A DNA stretch of 36,413 bases from GCA-2693325 sp964011675 (GCA_964011675.1 CAXGPR010000032.1:1-36413); one strand, 5' to 3'; shown: positions 8,484 to 17,513, counted from the stretch's first letter. A program made the numbers and translations. The notes: a model not told the origin generated them from the letters alone.

Positions 8484-9764
8484 TCAGGCCGTAGCTTTGG
8501 CTAAAGCCTGATCGATATCGTCAATTAAATCAGCGGCGTTTTCCAAACCGACTGAAAGGCGGACCAACTCGGGGGTAATACCACCTGCTAGTTGCTGCTC
8601 TTCACCCAACTGCGAATGCGTTGTAGTGGCTGGGTGGATAGCCAAGCTCTTAGCGTCACCGACGTTGGCCAGATGAGAAAAGAGACCCAGTTCATCGATA
8701 AATTTGCTACCGGCGGCCGCGCCCCCTTTTATACCAAATACAACCATAGCGCCACCCTTGCCATCGAGATACTTCTCGTTGAGTGCATAAGAAGGATCAT
8801 CTTCCAACCCTGGGAAGCGTACCCATTCGACGGCGTTGTGTTCCTGCAGGTGTTTGGCAATAGCCAACGAGTTTTCGCAGTGACGATCCATCCGCAGTGG
8901 CAAAGTTTCGATTCCCTGCAAGAAAGACCAAGAATTATCTGGCGAAATACAGGCACCCAAATTGCGCAGCGGCACTACACGCATGCGAAGAATAAAAGCT
9001 AATGGACTAAGTGGACCCAAATCGTAGGCCCAACGCACGCCATGATAGCTGCTCTCAGGTTCGACCATCAGCGGAAATTTATCCGACTGCCAGTCAAATT
9101 TACCCGAATCGACCACGATGCCACCAATTCCCGTGCCGTGCCCATTCAACCACTTAGTCAACGAATGTACGACGATATCGGCTCCGTGTTCAATGGGACG
9201 CTGCAAATACGGAGTAGTGAAAGTGCTGTCGACCACTAAGGGCAAACCATGTGCGTGCGCTATATCAGCTATAGCTGATACATCTGCTATATTAAGTGCC
9301 GGATTACCCACAGTTTCGCAGTAAAGCATCTTGGTCTTAGGAGTGATGGCCCTAGCGAAGTTCTCGGGATCCTTGGGATCGACAAAATTCGTCTTGATAT
9401 TGAACTGCGGCAGTATGTCATTAAACTGCGTATAGGTTCCGCCGTAAAGATCATTAGCCGCAACGATCTCGTCACCGGCCTGGCACAAATTGACGACGCT
9501 GTAAAAAATGGCGCTCGTACCGGAAGCTAAGGCCAACGAAGCCATACCGCCATCCAGCGCGGCAACGCGCTGCTCCAGCACATCTTGCGTCGGGTTCATG
9601 ATGCGCGTGTAGATGTTGCCCAGCTCTTTAAGACCGAATAAATTGGCCGCGTGTTCCGTATTTTTGAACACGTACGAACTCGTTCGATGCAGGGGCACAG
9701 CGCGAGACAGCGTCGTCGGATCGGGCTCTTGGCCTGCATGCAGGCAAAGCGTTTCAAATTTCAT
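8484..9764 (-). CDS. metY: O-acetylhomoserine sulfhydrylase (PLP-dependent)
   Basis: A 426-residue protein of the Cys/Met-metabolism PLP family, with the length and sequence style of O-acetylhomoserine aminocarboxypropyltransferase. It converts O-acetylhomoserine and sulfide into homocysteine. The PLP lysine is K204 in HSLTKWLNGHG. The PLP-phosphate region SGTSAIF (81-87) and the VVDSTFTTP segment (177-185) are typical. GAGGAG lies 9 bases before the ATG. metX follows after 7 bases, giving a two-gene direct-sulfhydrylation operon. Two stand-alone MetE-domain genes in the same window could take homocysteine to methionine. No SAM riboswitch is evident in the upstream region. Confidence 0.94.
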   Translation of the reverse strand: MKFETLCLHAGQEPDPTTLSRAVPLHRTSSYVFKNTEHAANLFGLKELGNIYTRIMNPTQDVLEQRVAALDGGMASLALASGTSAIFYSVVNLCQAGDEIVAANDLYGGTYTQFNDILPQFNIKTNFVDPKDPENFARAITPKTKMLYCETVGNPALNIADVSAIADIAHAHGLPLVVDSTFTTPYLQRPIEHGADIVVHSLTKWLNGHGTGIGGIVVDSGKFDWQSDKFPLMVEPESSYHGVRWAYDLGPLSPLAFILRMRVVPLRNLGACISPDNSWSFLQGIETLPLRMDRHCENSLAIAKHLQEHNAVEWVRFPGLEDDPSYALNEKYLDGKGGAMVVFGIKGGAAAGSKFIDELGLFSHLANVGDAKSLAIHPATTTHSQLGEEQQLAGGITPELVRLSVGLENAADLIDDIDQALAKATA

Positions 9765-9833
9765 AACTCAAGTCTCCTCTTGTTCAGAATAAGTTAAAAA
9801 AGTGTACAAAATGGTGTAATGTGTAGACCCGAA

Positions 9834-9861
9834 AAGCTACGTGGTGCGTATACTTTGTCAA
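9834..9861 (-). promoter_or_regulatory. Possible promoter of metYX
   Basis: Read on the minus strand, a perfect TTGACA (9861-9856) is followed after 16 bases by TAGCTT (9839-9834), a poor -10. This places transcription about 65 bases upstream of the metY start, in a region with no gene. The leader is too short for a SAM riboswitch. Confidence 0.35.
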
Positions 9862-9955
9862 GCAAATTTCGCAGCTGGGATATCGCTTACCGACAAGCGC
9901 GTCTAATCGACAAACACAATTTCACTGAGCTCCTAGTCGAATCACCTGCCTATTG

Positions 9956-9972
9956 CACGTGCCCCACACGTG
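9956..9972 (-). other. Hairpin after the DUF6785-like gene
   Basis: CACGTG and CACGTG flank a 5-base loop (CCCCA on the plus strand), 3 bases past the stop codon of the membrane protein gene. It could help end transcription, but no T-run follows it on the minus strand, so a terminator call is weak. Confidence 0.3.
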
Positions 9973-9975
9973 ACG

Positions 9976-11901
9976 TTATAGCGTAAACCAGTTGGTGTTT
10001 CCTCCCCACGCATCAATCACCAGCCAAAGACCAGCCGCGCCAAAAGCACCCAACACCATACCGAGAAAGAAAGGACGCAGCAAGCGATACCCCTTGGCGC
10101 CGCCGTATCTAAGTATGACTGCCTTGAGCAACCAGGCAATAAACACGGAAAACCATATCTGACTGATAGGATAGGTATAGCCCAGTGCCAAACCAATGGG
10201 GTGGATTGGAAAACCGACAAAACGCGCTTTGAGATACGTGAGGGCCGCCATTAAAGCCCCTCCAATTCCCGTATACACCAGGTGCCAGCCGTATACGCCT
10301 TCGGGATTGAGGATATTGTGCGCAATCCAGTTCCCCGTCAGTTGAGTCAATCCGCCAAATCCCCAGCCACCGAGATTAATCCCGCCATAGGTGTAGGACA
10401 GCGTCACAATAATCCAAGTGGACGACACGAGAGTAACTAAGATCGCCAGCGCAATAGCCACAAAAAGCCGACGGGTCTCCAAACGCGTCACTTCGGCAAT
10501 TTTGAGTCCCGTAGCCGCCGAAGCCATAACAAAAGTGCGCAGATCGGCAGACCAGGGAAAGTTCATACCCAGCGCCGTTAAACCACTCGGACCCAGCGCG
10601 CCCGGACCCAGCACCGTAACGGTAAAAACTGGAGGCGCCACGGGCGAAACTCCGTAGGCCAAACCTGCCTGTGAGACAATGCGTGCCAGACCGATAAACG
10701 TGACGATGCACAGCAGGTAATAAAAGAGTGCGCTACCGTAGCCCAAACCCGTCTTTGATAGCCACACAACGGCGAAGAGAGACGCGAGCAGAAAACCAAA
10801 TACGGCCGTTCTATACGACATGATTTCCTCCCTATCATCTAGGGGACGCCCCCACCCCATAGCCGACCATACAACGTCTATCAGGTGGCGACGAGCCGAC
10901 CAAATGCTGGCGCACACCAAAAAAAACATGGCCCCCTGAGCCATGTGAGCAACGCTTGGGGTAGCGGGCATCGAATAAGGCTGTCCCGGCCCAATACTCC
11001 ATCCCAGCAGCTGCTCAACGCCCGAGTGCAGTATGGCCAAAAAAGCGAAGAGCCAAACGCCCAAAGACACGTCTAAGCTGAGCAGATACGACAGGCCAAT
11101 AACCTCAAAGCGCGGTCGCAGGTTAAGTCCGATCGAATCCCGTAGGAAACGCACGTAAGTATTGAGCTGTATGAAGGGGAAGAAGCTAAAGTACGAGTGC
11201 AGACCGTTTATTGCATACACGACAAAGGGCACGGCAAATCCGACCCACGTCAGGTAGTTCCGCAGCAGGGGCGGCAACCACATACCTGACTCCTGTCGCC
11301 CCAACTCCAACGGCAGCGTTGCCAATGGAAAGAGCAACCGCTCGTTTTCCATCCACTGCTTGCGCAGCATAACGAGAACGCAAAGCGTCGCAAAATAGAT
11401 GCTGATGATAAAAAAGAACCACGCCTTTAGGGGCTTTAACCACAAAATCCAGGGCACCGGCTCCCCGCGCGCGGCTCCCTCAAAAAGCTTCCATATAGCC
11501 GTGCGATCCTGCGTTACCAACCAATCGGCCACGTACGGATGAATGCTATGGGACCAGTCGTTTTCCGGCGTCGCGTAATAGAATAAACCGCCCAGGAAGG
11601 GAATGAGGTTCATGACAAATCCCCACGATGGGATTGCAGCAGCCACAATCATCATGATGTATACGGTAGCTAATTCCCGACTGTCCAGACGCGATCCGGT
11701 CAGTAGACGCGCGAGGGGATTGAGAACGAGGGTCAGCAGAAAAAACAGGACGAGTGCCGCCCCCGTGGAATAGTCGGCCGCCATGGCAGACCCGCGCACG
11801 ACGAGGACGCCATACGACTCGCCTAGGGAAAGCGTCGCGCAGCAGAGCAGACCTATGAAAATGGCCCGTAACGATACGCCGCGCTGTGGAGTTCGTTGCA
11901 T
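9976..11901 (-). CDS. Polytopic membrane protein, DUF6785/DUF6784-like (OPT-like putative transporter)
   Basis: A protein of about 641 residues made mostly of hydrophobic helices, with roughly fourteen or more membrane segments. Long soluble stretches are few; one, around the WSHSIHPYVADW segment, lies in the first quarter. The pattern resembles the DUF6785/DUF6784 proteins common in Poribacteria, Planctomycetes and relatives, which look distantly like oligopeptide (OPT) transporters. This is family recognition by style and is moderately sure. The ATG at 11901 is preferred. The frame continues to a TTG at 11976, and neither has a strong ribosome site. The gene is divergent from a PhyH oxygenase and next to sugar-acid dehydratases, so it may carry their substrate; that is inference. 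Confidence 0.65.
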   Translation of the reverse strand: MQRTPQRGVSLRAIFIGLLCCATLSLGESYGVLVVRGSAMAADYSTGAALVLFFLLTLVLNPLARLLTGSRLDSRELATVYIMMIVAAAIPSWGFVMNLIPFLGGLFYYATPENDWSHSIHPYVADWLVTQDRTAIWKLFEGAARGEPVPWILWLKPLKAWFFFIISIYFATLCVLVMLRKQWMENERLLFPLATLPLELGRQESGMWLPPLLRNYLTWVGFAVPFVVYAINGLHSYFSFFPFIQLNTYVRFLRDSIGLNLRPRFEVIGLSYLLSLDVSLGVWLFAFLAILHSGVEQLLGWSIGPGQPYSMPATPSVAHMAQGAMFFLVCASIWSARRHLIDVVWSAMGWGRPLDDREEIMSYRTAVFGFLLASLFAVVWLSKTGLGYGSALFYYLLCIVTFIGLARIVSQAGLAYGVSPVAPPVFTVTVLGPGALGPSGLTALGMNFPWSADLRTFVMASAATGLKIAEVTRLETRRLFVAIALAILVTLVSSTWIIVTLSYTYGGINLGGWGFGGLTQLTGNWIAHNILNPEGVYGWHLVYTGIGGALMAALTYLKARFVGFPIHPIGLALGYTYPISQIWFSVFIAWLLKAVILRYGGAKGYRLLRPFFLGMVLGAFGAAGLWLVIDAWGGNTNWFTL

Positions 11902-12019
11902 GGGAATACCATTGTCCCAGGGTGTGAAAAAACCGTTTCGAACCGAGAGGGTACGTATATCGCGTGCGCTGGACAACTCGATCCACCACGCATGCGCAGA
12001 TGGCTATCTACACGTATTT

Positions 12020-12025
12020 TATACT
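12020..12025 (+). promoter_or_regulatory. Possible -10 box for PhyH 4
   Basis: TATACT matches the -10 consensus at 5/6 and lies 45 bases before the ATG at 12071, in the divergent gap. No good -35 is visible 16-18 bases upstream, so the promoter may need an activator, or the match may be chance. Confidence 0.25.
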
Positions 12026-12070
12026 GACGCTTGGTCTTTCTGGTCCCGGAAATCTATTGGAGGTGCATAT

Positions 12071-12853
12071 ATGCTTGACATTGAACTGGTGCCCTGCAAC
12101 AAAATTTCAAAAGCCGTCGAAATCTTCTCGCGCGATGGGTTTGTCGCCCTGAGCGATACGCTGACCCCTGCGCAGCTGGCCTTTGCTCAGGCCGGCGCAC
12201 AGCGCGTCGTCGAAGAGCAGCATCGCGCCACGCCTTTTAAAGCAGCAAATCGCGGCTATGCGCGTTACTCTTTTGGCCAGCAGATACACCACCCCGAATG
12301 GGCTATGCTAGTAGATCTATCCACCGTTTTACCCGTGCTCGACGCCATCTGGAACAGCAAGGACTACACGTGCTCGGGCGCCGGGGGAGACTACTCGCAT
12401 CCTGGCGCGAAAATTCAGCATCTGCATTCGGATATAAACGACGTGATCGCTGATCCACTCGGTCAGGTCAATATCTACGACCTACCCGCGCCTTTTATCG
12501 TGATAAACTATCTCATGACCGATTTTACGGTGGAAAACGGTGCCATCCGATTCGTACCGGGAACCCAACGCACGCGCGTGCGCCCCCCCACACTGAAAGA
12601 TGAACCAACCCATTGGAAGGAAGCCGCCGCCTGCGCGCCAACCGGCACCGCCATCGTACGGGACGTCCGCACGTGGCATGGCGGCACCGCTAATCGCTCG
12701 ACTGCGCCGCGGATCATGACGAGTGCGGGCTACTTTGCTCCGTGGTTTATGCGCGCAGGATCAGAGGGCGCACTGCCCTTGGCTCAGTATGGGAAGATGT
12801 CGGAACGAGGCCAAAGAATGTGCCGCTACATAGTCGACTGGCAAGGGGCATGA
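12071..12853 (+). CDS. Phytanoyl-CoA dioxygenase (PhyH) family oxygenase 4
   Basis: A 260-residue PhyH-type Fe(II)/2-oxoglutarate oxygenase. The ligands are H119 and D121 in HLHSDIND and the distal H203 in TWHGG, with R214 the likely 2-oxoglutarate arginine. The frame is open far upstream, across the divergent gap and into the neighbouring gene. However, GGAGGT sits 6 bases before the ATG at 12071 and the protein begins like its family there, so this start is firm. It is divergent from the DUF6785-like membrane protein and converges on the mannonate-dehydratase-like gene with a 22-base gap. It may hydroxylate or demethylate a compound brought in by that carrier, but there is no direct evidence of substrate. 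Confidence 0.87.
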   Translation: MLDIELVPCNKISKAVEIFSRDGFVALSDTLTPAQLAFAQAGAQRVVEEQHRATPFKAANRGYARYSFGQQIHHPEWAMLVDLSTVLPVLDAIWNSKDYTCSGAGGDYSHPGAKIQHLHSDINDVIADPLGQVNIYDLPAPFIVINYLMTDFTVENGAIRFVPGTQRTRVRPPTLKDEPTHWKEAAACAPTGTAIVRDVRTWHGGTANRSTAPRIMTSAGYFAPWFMRAGSEGALPLAQYGKMSERGQRMCRYIVDWQGA

Positions 12854-12875
12854 GCAGGTTCGCAGGAACATCGCC

Positions 12876-14111
12876 TTAGGGTCGCACCGGCGTGCCGTCC
12901 GGCAGCCGGGCCGGCTCACCTCGTCCAACCGCATCGGCCAGTGGAAAGCGGGCGGCTAAATCCTCGTCGATGTCAATACCCAAACCCGGACCATCATTTG
13001 CATACATATACCCATTGCGCACTTCGGGCAGGCCGGGGAACATATCGTAGGAACGCTGGTTGAGCTTGGCGCCCTCTGAATTGCGCCGCGCCAACTCGGG
13101 CCGGTACCATTCCTGCACGCCGAAGTTGGGTGCCCACAGGTCCAAGTGAAGATTGGCCGCATGCCCAACCGGAGACGTATCACCCGGCCCGTGCCACGCA
13201 GTGCGAATGCCGTACATATTGGCCACGGCAGCCACGTGTCTGGCTGGGGTAATGCCCCCCATTTGCGAGACGTGCATGCGTAGGAAGTCAATTAACCTGC
13301 CCTCGATGAGCGGCTGCCACTCGCGCGGATTGTTAAACAGTTCGCCCATCGCAATGGGCGTGGCGCACTGCTGGCGAATATTTTTAAACCACTCCAAGTC
13401 TTCCGGCGCCAGTGGATCTTCTAAAAAGTACAGCTTGAACTGTTCGACATCGCGGGCGAATCCAACCGCTTCAATCGGCGTCAGCCGCTCGTGCACGTCA
13501 TGTAACAACTCGACCTCGTCGCCCACTTCTTTCCGCACACACTCAAACATCTCGAGCGCCGCACGCATATACTGCTTGCGATCAAAATAGTGTCCCTCCG
13601 GTGCGCCCTCGGGCTTAGCGATATCTTTTGACAGGCCGCCGTAGCCGCCCAGCTGGACTCTGATATAGCGATAACCCAACTCCTGCACCTGGCGCACGCA
13701 TTCGGCCACTTCCTGCGGCGTGTTGCCATCGGCATGGGCGTAGCAGGCCGCTCCTTCGCGACACTTACCTCCCAGCAGCTGATACACCGGCATGCCCGCT
13801 CGCTTGCCTTTGATATCCCACAGCGCTTGGTCAACGCCGGAAATTGCATTGTTGAGGACCGGTCCATTGCGCCAGTAGCTATTGACCATAGCCATCTGCC
13901 AAATCTGCTCAATCTCATCGACATCCCGCCCCAGTAGAAACGGCTTGAGGTGTTCCTCTATCGCAGTGTATACAGCGCGGATGCGCTGGGTGAAGGTCGC
14001 ACAGCCCAACCCGTGGAGGCCGTCATCGGACGTGACAATCTTTATAATCGCCAGCGGCGTCCCCTCGGGCCGCGTGAGAATGGTCTTAACGTCTTTGATC
14101 GTTGTGGGCAT
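12876..14111 (-). CDS. Enolase-superfamily dehydratase, D-mannonate dehydratase (ManD/RspA)-like
   Basis: A 411-residue member of the mandelate racemase/muconate lactonising group that most resembles ManD/RspA. Metal ligands are D205 in HDVHE, E231 in FLEDP and E257 in MGELF. The acid/base histidines fit H207 in DVHE and H307 in WHGPGD, both characteristic of the ManD subgroup. Known members dehydrate D-mannonate or D-gluconate to 2-keto-3-deoxygluconate, although many RspA relatives have weak or no known activity. GGAG lies 9 bases before the ATG at 14111. It is divergent from another dehydratase, and the two probably share a regulatory region. Family is sure, exact sugar acid not. Confidence 0.85.
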   Translation of the reverse strand: MPTTIKDVKTILTRPEGTPLAIIKIVTSDDGLHGLGCATFTQRIRAVYTAIEEHLKPFLLGRDVDEIEQIWQMAMVNSYWRNGPVLNNAISGVDQALWDIKGKRAGMPVYQLLGGKCREGAACYAHADGNTPQEVAECVRQVQELGYRYIRVQLGGYGGLSKDIAKPEGAPEGHYFDRKQYMRAALEMFECVRKEVGDEVELLHDVHERLTPIEAVGFARDVEQFKLYFLEDPLAPEDLEWFKNIRQQCATPIAMGELFNNPREWQPLIEGRLIDFLRMHVSQMGGITPARHVAAVANMYGIRTAWHGPGDTSPVGHAANLHLDLWAPNFGVQEWYRPELARRNSEGAKLNQRSYDMFPGLPEVRNGYMYANDGPGLGIDIDEDLAARFPLADAVGRGEPARLPDGTPVRP

Positions 14112-14131
14112 TCTGCTTTTCTCCAATGCAG

Positions 14132-14159
14132 TTGGTCAGGGCTTAGCACGTCGTATATG
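14132..14159 (+). promoter_or_regulatory. Possible promoter in the dehydratase divergent gap
   Basis: TTGGTC (14132-14137) and TATATG (14154-14159) are 16 bases apart in the 140-base gap between the two divergent dehydratase genes. Matches are moderate (4/6 each), so this is tentative. Confidence 0.25.
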
Positions 14160-14251
14160 AGACAGGAATGTAGATCCGTACGCCGCGTGTGCCAAGATGC
14201 TATGGTCGTTCCTCTTAGCATTGCGTATCTTTCGCGCGAAAGGAGCACATC

Positions 14252-15376
14252 ATGAAGATTACGCACATTGGAACCTTACTCTTACAGCCTTTTCCGTGGG
14301 TCCTGGTTCGCGTTAAGACGGACAGCGGTATCGTTGGCACCGGAGAGGCCTACCACGGAGCGGGTGTTCACCAAATCGCCGTAGACACTCGGTTAACGCG
14401 CGCGCTTATCGGACAAAATCCGCTCGACGTAGACAAGCTGTTCCGCGATATGATGGGCTCTATGTCGGCATCGGGCTATTATCAGGGTGCGGTAATGAGC
14501 GCGATCAGCGGCATCGAAATGGCACTCTGGGACATTGCCGGACAAGCGCTGGGCTGTCCCATCTGGCAACTGCTGGGAGGCCGCTTTCGCGACCGAGTTC
14601 GCGTATACAACGACTGCAATGCCGGAGAAGAAGAAAATTCGCAGTCCTATGCACAAAAAGCTAAGGAAGTAGAGGCACGCGGTTTCTCAGCCATCAAATT
14701 TGATATTGATCCACTGCCCGATCGCCGCGATCCTTACAACCGTTGCATCAGCAACGACCATATTCACCACTTTGTCGAGGTCGTGACCACAATTCGCGAA
14801 GCACTCGATCCCAAAACCGATTTGGCTATTGACGCACACTGGGCCTATGCACCCGTAGATATCATTAAGGTAGCCCAAGCATTTGAACCCCTCGACCTGC
14901 TCTGGCTCGAAGATCCCGTGCCAGCCGAAAACGTGGAGGCCATGAAAAAAGTGAAGGAGGCATCGCGCACGCCAATCTGCACGGGCGAGAACTTTTACAC
15001 GCGCTTTGGCTTCCGCGAACTCATCCATACGCAGGCAGCCGATATCGTATCGCCCGATATGGCTAAGGCCGGTGGATTGGCAGAGGGCAAGCGCATAGCC
15101 GAAATGGCCGACCTGTACTACATGCCGCTGGCCCCGCACAATATCTGTGGACCGATTGGCACCGTAGCGATGACGCACGTCTGCGCCGCCGTGCCCAACT
15201 TCCTAGCGCTGGAATTTCACCATCTGGACAATGCCGTATGGGAAAACCTCGTGGTTGAAGGACCGCTTATCGAAGACGGCCATATTGCCACGCGCGAAAC
15301 AACCGGACTGGGCGTAACGTTGAACGAGGATGTAGCCCGAGAGAACGCCGTCGACATACTGGGATTTTTTGACTAG
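14252..15376 (+). CDS. Mandelate racemase/muconate lactonising family dehydratase (galactonate dehydratase-like)
   Basis: A 374-residue enolase-superfamily enzyme. Metal ligands are D194 in IDAHW, E220 in LEDP and E246 in TGENF. H296 in APHN is the likely general base of the galactonate-dehydratase type, and KFD (149-151) lies on the other face. AAGGAG precedes the ATG by 8 bases. It shares the divergent gap with the ManD-like gene. Such enzymes dehydrate a six- or five-carbon sugar acid to its 2-keto-3-deoxy form; the sugar here is unknown. It converges on a VOC-fold gene with a 29-base gap that shows no clear terminator. Confidence 0.86.
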   Translation: MKITHIGTLLLQPFPWVLVRVKTDSGIVGTGEAYHGAGVHQIAVDTRLTRALIGQNPLDVDKLFRDMMGSMSASGYYQGAVMSAISGIEMALWDIAGQALGCPIWQLLGGRFRDRVRVYNDCNAGEEENSQSYAQKAKEVEARGFSAIKFDIDPLPDRRDPYNRCISNDHIHHFVEVVTTIREALDPKTDLAIDAHWAYAPVDIIKVAQAFEPLDLLWLEDPVPAENVEAMKKVKEASRTPICTGENFYTRFGFRELIHTQAADIVSPDMAKAGGLAEGKRIAEMADLYYMPLAPHNICGPIGTVAMTHVCAAVPNFLALEFHHLDNAVWENLVVEGPLIEDGHIATRETTGLGVTLNEDVARENAVDILGFFD

Positions 15377-15405
15377 AGCAAGAGCTAGCGGCGCGCACAG
15401 AGACC

Positions 15406-15771
15406 TCATCGATCGCGGCGGTAGAGCTGGAGATTCATCCCGTTGGGTCCTTCAAATACACCTAGGCGAATGCCACTGCCGACGTCGAACGGCTCTTTGA
15501 GTATGGGGACGCCTTTATCCTTCAGCTCCTGTGTACTCTCATCTACGCTGTCGACTTCGAATGATATGTGGTGAAAACCCAGGTCCAAGCCCGTAGGCTC
15601 CTGCGGCATCAACTCGAGTATGATGCCACCGGCGTCCAAGAAAACGTAGTCCTCGTCGTCCCCATTGGAGAAGCGTTCCAGTACCGTCAGCCCGAGCGTT
15701 TGCGTATAGAATCGCACGGCTTCATTAATATCATCTGTAACAAGAGCAATCTTGTGAATCTTATGCACCAT
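15406..15771 (-). CDS. VOC-superfamily (glyoxalase/methylmalonyl-CoA epimerase-like) protein
   Basis: A 121-residue single-domain protein with the two beta-alpha-beta-beta-beta halves of the vicinal-oxygen-chelate fold. Likely metal ligands are H6, E53 in LELMP and H68 in FHHISFEV. The fourth position, usually glutamate near the C-terminus, is Q115 in NLQLY. The frame is open upstream to 15912, but GGGAG lies 7 bases before the ATG at 15771, and the family N-terminus starts there. It could be a lyase, an epimerase or a metal-independent member; the missing last carboxylate argues against assuming glyoxalase I activity. It is divergent from selO. Confidence 0.78.
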   Translation of the reverse strand: MVHKIHKIALVTDDINEAVRFYTQTLGLTVLERFSNGDDEDYVFLDAGGIILELMPQEPTGLDLGFHHISFEVDSVDESTQELKDKGVPILKEPFDVGSGIRLGVFEGPNGMNLQLYRRDR

Positions 15772-15850
15772 GACATTTCTCCCGTCTAGTTGAAGCGATC
15801 GTTTGCACGCGGATCGCCTTTCGCATTGCAGAGACGACCGTATATACTTA

Positions 15851-15862
15851 GGAACTTGTTCC
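15851..15862. promoter_or_regulatory. Small inverted repeat in the VOC/selO divergent gap
   Basis: GGAAC-TT-GTTCC is a 12-base near-palindrome next to the AT-rich TATATAC, in the 167-base gap between the divergent VOC and selO genes. It could be an operator, but it is short enough to be chance. Confidence 0.2.
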
Positions 15863-15938
15863 GCATCGTTGCACGACGACTGCGAGAACATACTTACCAC
15901 AGACAGCCCCATTCAATCTCTGCCTTGCACGGAGCCCA

Positions 15939-17513
15939 ATGAACGCCGAAAAATTGGAAGACGCACTGCACTTTGACAACCGCTTCACGCACGAGCTGCC
16001 GGCCGACCCCGTCGACGACAACTACGTGCGCCAAGTGGAAGCCGCCTGCTATTCTCGCGTGCGACCAGCCAAGGTGAAACAGCCGCGCTTGGTCGCCTAT
16101 TCCAGAGAAGTCGCCAACAGACTCGAGCTGTCTGATGCCCTGTGTCAAACGCAGGACTTTGCCGACGTTTTTGTCGGCAATCGCATGCTACCTGATATGG
16201 ATCCGCACGCCACCTGCTATGGAGGGCATCAGTTCGGCAACTGGGCTGGGCAACTGGGTGACGGTCGCGCCATCAACCTCGGCGAAGTCGTCAACGGACA
16301 AGGTGAGCGCTGGGTCTTGCAGTTAAAGGGTGCCGGCCCCACGCCGTATTCCCGCACGGCCGACGGTCTAGCTGTGCTACGCTCTTCAGTGCGCGAATTT
16401 CTCTGCAGCGAAGCCATGCACCACTTAGGCGTGCCCACCACACGCGCCCTCAGTCTGGTCACTACAGGTGAAGGCGTGGTGCGCGATATGTTTTACGACG
16501 GCCACCCCAAAGCAGAACCCGGCGCCGTCGTCTGCCGCGTTGCTCCATCTTTTACTCGCTTTGGATCGTTTCAACTCTTTGCGGCGCGGCGCGAACAGGA
16601 CGTGCTACAGCAGCTTGTTGACTACACAATCCGCACAGATTTTCCCCACTTGGGCACTCCGTCCGAAGAAACGTATCTACGCTGGTACGAAGAAATCGTC
16701 CAGCGCACCGCCTCGCTCGTGGCGCACTGGATGCGCGTGGGCTTTGTGCATGGCGTCATGAATACCGACAACATGTCTATCTTGGGGTTGACGATCGACT
16801 ACGGTCCCTACGGATGGCTCGAAAACTACGATCCGGGCTGGACGCCCAATACCACCGACGCCTCGGGGCGGCGATATCGCTATGACTATCAGTCCCCCAT
16901 AGCCCACTGGAATTTAGCCAAGTTAGGGCAGGCGCTCCTTCCCCTTATTAAAGACGTCGATTCCATGCAGCACATACTCGACTCCTATCACACCGAATAC
17001 GAGCGACAGTGGCACGGTATGCTCACCCAAAAGCTTGGCTTGACCCAATACGACGCCACCTTAGCCGATGAGTTACAGGCCATCCTGCCGCTGGTGGAAA
17101 CGGATATGACGCTCTTTTATCGCGCGCTCGCCAACGTGGACGCAGAAGCTGCAGGCAATGCCGATGATGCAAGGCTGATAGCTCCTCTGATGAACGCCTA
17201 CTACGACCCTGCACAGCTCACAGACGACTACCGTCAGCGGCTAATCGCCTGGCTGCGCGCGTACTGTGCCCAGGTGCCACCAGAGCGCACCGCGACAATG
17301 AACGCGGCCAACCCCAAATACGTGCTGCGCAACTTTATGGCTCAGCTAGTTATCGACCGTGCAGAAGAGGGCGATTTCTCTCATTTCAGCAAGCTTTTAG
17401 ACGTGCTACGTCACCCCTACGATGAACAACCGGAAAACGAAGAGCACGCGCAGAAGCGACCCGAGTGGGCGCGGCACCGAGCAGGCTGCTCGATGCTCTC
17501 TTGCTCGTCTTGA
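15939..17513 (+). CDS. selO: Protein adenylyltransferase SelO (pseudokinase fold)
   Basis: A 524-residue SelO/YdiU protein, which transfers AMP from ATP to protein hydroxyl groups and is linked to redox stress. Hallmarks are GGHQFG (95-100), the lysine in LQLKGAG (K130), the catalytic loop HGVMNTDN (271-278) and DYGP with metal ligand D287. It ends in the family tail CSS, with Cys at 522 where eukaryotic SelO has selenocysteine. The codon is TGC, so no selenocysteine is needed. The start ATG has CGGAG upstream. Two hairpins overlap the last codons and the stop, which is only 9 bases from the convergent protease gene. Confidence 0.95.
   Translation: MNAEKLEDALHFDNRFTHELPADPVDDNYVRQVEAACYSRVRPAKVKQPRLVAYSREVANRLELSDALCQTQDFADVFVGNRMLPDMDPHATCYGGHQFGNWAGQLGDGRAINLGEVVNGQGERWVLQLKGAGPTPYSRTADGLAVLRSSVREFLCSEAMHHLGVPTTRALSLVTTGEGVVRDMFYDGHPKAEPGAVVCRVAPSFTRFGSFQLFAARREQDVLQQLVDYTIRTDFPHLGTPSEETYLRWYEEIVQRTASLVAHWMRVGFVHGVMNTDNMSILGLTIDYGPYGWLENYDPGWTPNTTDASGRRYRYDYQSPIAHWNLAKLGQALLPLIKDVDSMQHILDSYHTEYERQWHGMLTQKLGLTQYDATLADELQAILPLVETDMTLFYRALANVDAEAAGNADDARLIAPLMNAYYDPAQLTDDYRQRLIAWLRAYCAQVPPERTATMNAANPKYVLRNFMAQLVIDRAEEGDFSHFSKLLDVLRHPYDEQPENEEHAQKRPEWARHRAGCSMLSCSS

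Noticed and set aside
9263..9280. Perfect 18-base palindrome TATCAGCTATAGCTGATA
   Set aside because: It lies inside metY and comes from the repetitive codons of an Ala/Asp/Ile stretch. About 0.1 such palindromes are expected by chance in the window, so no regulatory role is claimed.
9765..9975. SAM riboswitch upstream of metYX
   Set aside because: The leader from the likely promoter is only about 65 bases, and no paired core of any known SAM riboswitch class is apparent.
11783..12070. Extended N-terminus of PhyH 4
   Set aside because: The frame is open upstream, but a strong GGAGGT site precedes the ATG at 12071, and the extension would overlap the divergent membrane-protein gene.
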